Assembly (NCBI GenBank): GCA_050951845.1
Contig: JBMNJV010000005.1
Span: forward strand, 244,443-308,442
From: UBA5436 sp050951845
Lineage (GTDB): Bacteria; Bacillota; Clostridia; Saccharofermentanales; DTU023
DNA: 64,000 nt
Reading direction: 5' to 3'
The notes beneath the pieces are model-generated. The model searched no databases. It saw only the letters and a program-made list of their open reading frames with translations, and was not told the origin of the DNA. Positions 60,629-64,000 of the stretch are shown here, one piece after another (positions within the stretch are counted from its first letter, which is position 1; every line of letters begins with the position of its first letter). The translations under genes and the position numbers were made by a program.

Positions 60629-60961
60629 AATTACCTCACTTGCATAGACAACGTTTTGTTAAATGAATTAAAAAATAAATGAATATTGAAACTTATATGT
60701 TCAATTTCAACCATAGTACTTGATTATTTAATCATTGTAAATGATTATATGTGATTGTTTCGTTTTTTCGGACATTCTTATAAAAATTTCGGCATCTATT
60801 TGGTCATTAAATCAATTAATTTGGTTAAGTATATGTTTCAGAATAATATTTACTCAAATAATTCATAAATATTTTTCAAGAGGGAGGAGATTTATTATCA
60901 ATATCAAAAAAAGATAACAAAAAATCTTAGATAGTGTACAAGACGGATGAGAAGCTTTCGT
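60629..60961. other. Leader and promoter region of the GAPDH-like gene
   Basis: AT-rich, no coding frame. It contains the promoter at 60713-60741. A GAGGGAGGAGA stretch on the plus strand near 60880 looks like a ribosome site but no frame follows it. Confidence 0.5.
60713..60741 (-). promoter_or_regulatory. Promoter of the type II GAPDH-like gene
   Basis: On the minus strand TTTACA (60741-60736), a 17-base spacer and TACTAT (60718-60713), about 85 bases before the start codon. Confidence 0.6.
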
Positions 60962-61012
60962 AAAAAAAATGGAGAGTGGCGATGCTGTACTGCATACACC
61001 AAAAGCCACTCT
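60962..61012 (-). terminator. Intrinsic terminator after etfA
   Basis: On the minus strand AGAGTGGC ... GCCACTCT (8-bp perfect outer stem, inner GTATGCAGTACAGCATC can also pair) is followed by CCATTTTTTTT. It starts 21 bases after the etfA stop and closes the bcd-etfB-etfA unit. Confidence 0.85.
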
Positions 61013-61032
61013 ATTCTCTGTAAATAGTCATC

Positions 61033-62037
61033 TTATTTGTTACGTTCGGCTTTAATACTTTCGGTTAGTTTCGGTACTATTTCAAATAAATCTCCTACTA
61101 TACCGACGTCGGCAATATTGAAGATTAATGCATCAGGATCTTTATTGATAGCAATGATATAGTCGGATTCCTCCATACCTGCCATATGCTGGATTGCACC
61201 GGAAATACCGATTGCAAAATATAAATTTGGACGTACTGTTTTTCCGGTTTGACCGACTTGAAGGCTTTTATCGATCCAACCCAAGTCGACTGCAGCTCTG
61301 GAACCGGAAACCTCACCACCGATTGCCTCAGCTAAGTCTTGCAAGATTACAAAATTTTCCGGACCACCTACACCACGACCACCTGAAATCAAAATATCGG
61401 CATCTTGAATATCAATTTTTGTTTTGGTTTCTTTAATCACTTCTTCAACCGTCACAAATTTATTGTTTTTCTCAAGTGTGTAATTGAAATTAACAATTTC
61501 CCCGGTTCGTTTTTCATCTTTTTCCTTTTTGACCATAACACCAGGACGGACAGTAGCCATTTGCGGTCTGTGATTTTCGCAGAGGATTTCCGCCATTAAG
61601 TTACCACCGAAAGCCGGACGAGTCATCAGGAGATTTTTACTTTCTGCTTGAATATCAAGCTTGGTACAATCTGCGGTCAAACCTGTATGAATACGTCCTG
61701 CAATTCTCGGTCCGAGATCTCTGCCAATTGCAGTTGCACCGATTAAAAATATTTCCGGCTTATATTCTTTGATAATTGCTGTTATTACTTGGGTATATGG
61801 TTCTGTTGTATAATATTTCAGCTCATCGTTTTCATATAAAATAACATGGTCAGCTCCAAACTGAACCAACTCATTTGCTAAATCAGCGACATCTTTTCCT
61901 AATAGAACGGCAGTGACATCAGTATCCAGATCTGCTGCCAAGTCACCGGCTTTGCCCAGCAATTCCAAAGATACGCCGGTCAATTTGCCGTCCACTTGCT
62001 CTGCGAACGTATATACTCCTTTATACTCTTTAGTCAT
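61033..62037 (-). CDS. etfA: Electron transfer flavoprotein alpha subunit
   Basis: FAD-binding subunit, about 334 residues. It shows VTAVLLGKDVADLANEL, GATAIGRDLGPRIAGRIHTGLTADCT, MATVRPGVM and the FAD motif SGGRGVGGPENF, then EVSGSRAAVDLGWIDKSLQVGQTGKTV and GISGAIQHMAGM. ATG 62037 is chosen because AAGGAGG lies five bases before it. It follows etfB by ten bases. With the neighbouring acyl-CoA dehydrogenase it probably forms the clostridial electron-bifurcating Bcd-EtfAB complex (NADH oxidised, ferredoxin and crotonyl-CoA reduced); bifurcation is inferred from gene order and family. Confidence 0.95.
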   Translation of the reverse strand: MTKEYKGVYTFAEQVDGKLTGVSLELLGKAGDLAADLDTDVTAVLLGKDVADLANELVQFGADHVILYENDELKYYTTEPYTQVITAIIKEYKPEIFLIGATAIGRDLGPRIAGRIHTGLTADCTKLDIQAESKNLLMTRPAFGGNLMAEILCENHRPQMATVRPGVMVKKEKDEKRTGEIVNFNYTLEKNNKFVTVEEVIKETKTKIDIQDADILISGGRGVGGPENFVILQDLAEAIGGEVSGSRAAVDLGWIDKSLQVGQTGKTVRPNLYFAIGISGAIQHMAGMEESDYIIAINKDPDALIFNIADVGIVGDLFEIVPKLTESIKAERNK

Positions 62038-62047
62038 TTCTGCCTCC

Positions 62048-62830
62048 TTATAAAACATGTGTTTCTTTCAATTTCTCAACAATAAATTGCACTGATTCAT
62101 CGGCACTTTTCTCAATCTTAATTCCAGGTTCTTTAACTGCTTTAGGAAAAGACTTGGAAACTCTGGTGGGAGATCCGTTAAGACCGATATTTTCGTCTTC
62201 GATCGGAATATCATCACGCACCCATTTAATTACTTCTTTGGTACGATACGCATCAAAGATACCGCCCGGTGTCATATAGCGCGGTTGATTGAGTTCACTT
62301 AAAGCTGTAATTAAAGCAGGCAGTTTTGCTCTGACTCGATGTGAACTATTATCATATTGACGTAAGACTACAATTTCATCACCGTCAATTTCAATTTCTT
62401 GAGCATAACTAATATTGGGCAAATCTAAATGTTCAGCTATTTCCGGGCCGACTTGAGCTGTATCACCGTCAATAGCTTGACGACCGGTAATAATTAAATC
62501 ATAATCCAACTTAGAAATTGCTGCGGCTAAGGTTGAAGAAGTTGCCCATGTGTCAGCACCGCCAAATGCTCTATCCGTTACCAGATACGCTTCATCCGCA
62601 CCCATTGCGAAAGCTTCCCGCAATATTTCATCTGCCTGTAGCGGCCCCATTGTGATAACAGTTACTTTCGCACCATATTTATCCTTGATGCGTAAAGCTG
62701 CTTCAAGACCGGCTTTGTCATCAGGATTCATAATTGAAGGAACTCCTTCTCGAATCAGGGTTCCTTTGACCGGATCAATTCTGACTTCATTGGTATCCGG
62801 AACTTGTTTAATACATACGACTATATTCAT
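62048..62830 (-). CDS. etfB: Electron transfer flavoprotein beta subunit
   Basis: 260 residues of the clostridial EtfB type: NIVVCIKQVPDTNEVRIDP, IMNPDDKAGLEAALRI, EAFAMGADEAYLVTDRAFGGADTWATS, IITGRQAIDGDTAQVGPEIAEHL and YMTPGGIFDAY. The ADTWATS and GRQAIDGDTAQVGPE blocks resemble those of bifurcating Bcd-linked EtfB. GGGGGG lies six bases before the ATG. It is 12 bases after bcd. Confidence 0.95.
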   Translation of the reverse strand: MNIVVCIKQVPDTNEVRIDPVKGTLIREGVPSIMNPDDKAGLEAALRIKDKYGAKVTVITMGPLQADEILREAFAMGADEAYLVTDRAFGGADTWATSSTLAAAISKLDYDLIITGRQAIDGDTAQVGPEIAEHLDLPNISYAQEIEIDGDEIVVLRQYDNSSHRVRAKLPALITALSELNQPRYMTPGGIFDAYRTKEVIKWVRDDIPIEDENIGLNGSPTRVSKSFPKAVKEPGIKIEKSADESVQFIVEKLKETHVL

Positions 62831-62842
62831 TGTGTTCCCCCC

Positions 62843-63982
62843 CTAATTCAAGATTGAACCTGAAATAACCATGCGCATTACTTCAGAAGTTCCTTCATAG
62901 ATTTCAGTAATCTTGGCATCACGCATCATACGTTCTACATCGTAATCTTGGATAAATCCATAACCGCCATGGAGCTGAACGGCTTTATTTGTAACATATG
63001 ACGCCACTTCACTGGCTTTGAGTTTTGCCATTGCAGCTTCCAATGAATAACGTTTTTGGGTGTCTTTTGCTAATGCAGCTTTATAGACCAACATCCGAGC
63101 CGATTCAACTTCTGTAGCCATATCGGCTAAAGTAAATTGTGTATTCTGGAAAGCGGAAATCGGACGACCGAATTGTTTGCGTTCTTTCACATAAGCAATC
63201 GTTTTATCCAGGGCACCTTGTGCAATACCAAGAGCTTGAGCGGCAATCCCGATACGTCCACCATCTAAAGTTCCCATGGCAATACTGAATCCTCGGCCAG
63301 CCTGACCTAAAAGATTCTCTTGCGGAATACGACAATCAGAAAAAACCAATTCTCTGGTTGCAGAACCATGTATGCCCATTTTTATTTCTCTATGACCGAA
63401 TTCAAAACCCGGTGTTCCCTTTTCTACGATAAAAGCCGAGATACCTCTGGTGCCTTTACTTTTATCAGTCATTGCAAAAATGATATAAATATCTGCCTTA
63501 CCTGCATTGGTAATAAAAATCTTTGAACCATTGAGTACATATTCATCACCGTCCAAATCAGCAACAGTTTGTTGACCGGCAGCATCAGTACCGGCTCCCG
63601 GTTCAGTCAAACCGAATGCTCCCAATTTCTTACCTGAAATTAAAGGACGTAAGAATTTTTCTTTTTGTTCAGGTGTACCGTACACATCAATCGGTGAAGC
63701 ACCGAGAGATGTATGGGCGGACAGAATAACACCCGTGGTTGCACATGCTTTGGATATTTCTTCAATTGCTAACACATAGGTCAAAGTATCACAGCCTTGT
63801 CCACCGACTTCTTTACTGAAAGGTATGCCGAGAAAACCGTATTGCTGCATTTTGGCAACGGTTTCTTCCGGGAAACGATGATTCTCATCAATTTCCTGGG
63901 CAATCGGTTCCACCTCATTAATGGCAAATTCACGAAATAATTTTTGTGCCATGAGGTGCTCTTGCTTTAATCTAAAATCCAT
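62843..63982 (-). CDS. bcd: Butyryl-CoA dehydrogenase-like acyl-CoA dehydrogenase
   Basis: FAD enzyme that reduces crotonyl-CoA to butyryl-CoA with EtfAB, 379 residues. It shows GIPFSKEVGGQGCDTLTYVLAIEEIS, TGVILSAHTSLGASPI, LGAFGLTEPGAGTDA, LNGSKIFITNAG, TLDGGRIGIAAQALGIAQGALD, LHGGYGFIQDYDVERMMRDAK and the catalytic Glu in TEIYEGTSEVMRMVISG. GAGGAGG lies four bases before the ATG. It is the first gene seen of bcd-etfB-etfA; thl, hbd or crt, if linked, would lie beyond the window. An isovaleryl- or other short-chain acyl-CoA cannot be excluded. Confidence 0.93.
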   Translation of the reverse strand: MDFRLKQEHLMAQKLFREFAINEVEPIAQEIDENHRFPEETVAKMQQYGFLGIPFSKEVGGQGCDTLTYVLAIEEISKACATTGVILSAHTSLGASPIDVYGTPEQKEKFLRPLISGKKLGAFGLTEPGAGTDAAGQQTVADLDGDEYVLNGSKIFITNAGKADIYIIFAMTDKSKGTRGISAFIVEKGTPGFEFGHREIKMGIHGSATRELVFSDCRIPQENLLGQAGRGFSIAMGTLDGGRIGIAAQALGIAQGALDKTIAYVKERKQFGRPISAFQNTQFTLADMATEVESARMLVYKAALAKDTQKRYSLEAAMAKLKASEVASYVTNKAVQLHGGYGFIQDYDVERMMRDAKITEIYEGTSEVMRMVISGSILN

Positions 63983-64000
63983 CTATACCTCCTCGTATAT

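Noticed and set aside
60876..60940. Plus-strand gene start suggested by GAGGGAGGAGA
   Set aside because: The sequence that follows meets a stop within a few codons in each frame, and no start codon is well placed.

Overview
The window is one 64 kb piece of a low-GC anaerobic Bacillota (Clostridia) chromosome. The evidence is strong AGGAGG-type ribosome sites, a glycyl radical enzyme, clostridial-type Bcd/EtfAB, a cohesin/dockerin pair, long-form HPF and many substrate-binding lipoproteins. I cannot name the species. I saw no rRNA, tRNA, CRISPR array or intact insertion sequence.

Layout. 1-2.0 kb: 5' part of a SpaA-repeat surface adhesin. 2.3-3.3 kb: rpsI/rplM with a clear promoter and terminator. 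3.4-7.9 kb: D-Ala-D-Ala carboxypeptidase, release factor 3, and a flavodoxin-ferredoxin protein. 7.9-20.7 kb: a long minus-strand run (pcrA, dgt, HD phosphatase, dockerin-bearing glucosaminidase, membrane-anchored cohesin, GtrA, folC, TPR membrane protein, and a threonine-synthase-like protein without its PLP lysine). 20.8-22.0 kb: HPF and an ArsD-like protein.

22.2-33.8 kb is the most interesting locus. It holds a glycyl radical enzyme of the E. coli YbiW/PflD type, its radical-SAM activase, a DeoR regulator, a ribose-type sugar ABC importer, a ROK sugar kinase and an aldo/keto reductase. YbiW and PflD are known to open the ring of 1,5-anhydrohexitol 6-phosphates ('anhydroglycolysis'). This locus reads as a version that uses ABC import plus a kinase instead of a PTS. 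The divergent promoters of the importer and the radical enzyme carry near-identical palindromes at the same distance from their -35 boxes.

33.9-43.1 kb: a second sugar cassette (Gfo/Idh/MocA dehydrogenase, zinc-type alcohol dehydrogenase, ABC importer, GATase-like protein, LacI regulator). It looks more AT-rich than its surroundings and is bordered by an IS21 istB remnant and a possible IS3-type end, so it was probably acquired.

43.6-64 kb: a CBS/DHH pyrophosphatase, then minus-strand energy-metabolism blocks: Bcd-EtfB-EtfA, an archaeal-type (type II) GAPDH, a branched-chain amino acid ABC importer, and a 2-oxoacid dehydrogenase complex (E2, E3, fused E1) with a CoA-acylating aldehyde dehydrogenase and a SucCD-type ADP-forming acyl-CoA ligase. 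The last block reads as import of amino acids, oxidative decarboxylation of their keto acids, and ATP or NAD+ recovery from the acyl-CoA.
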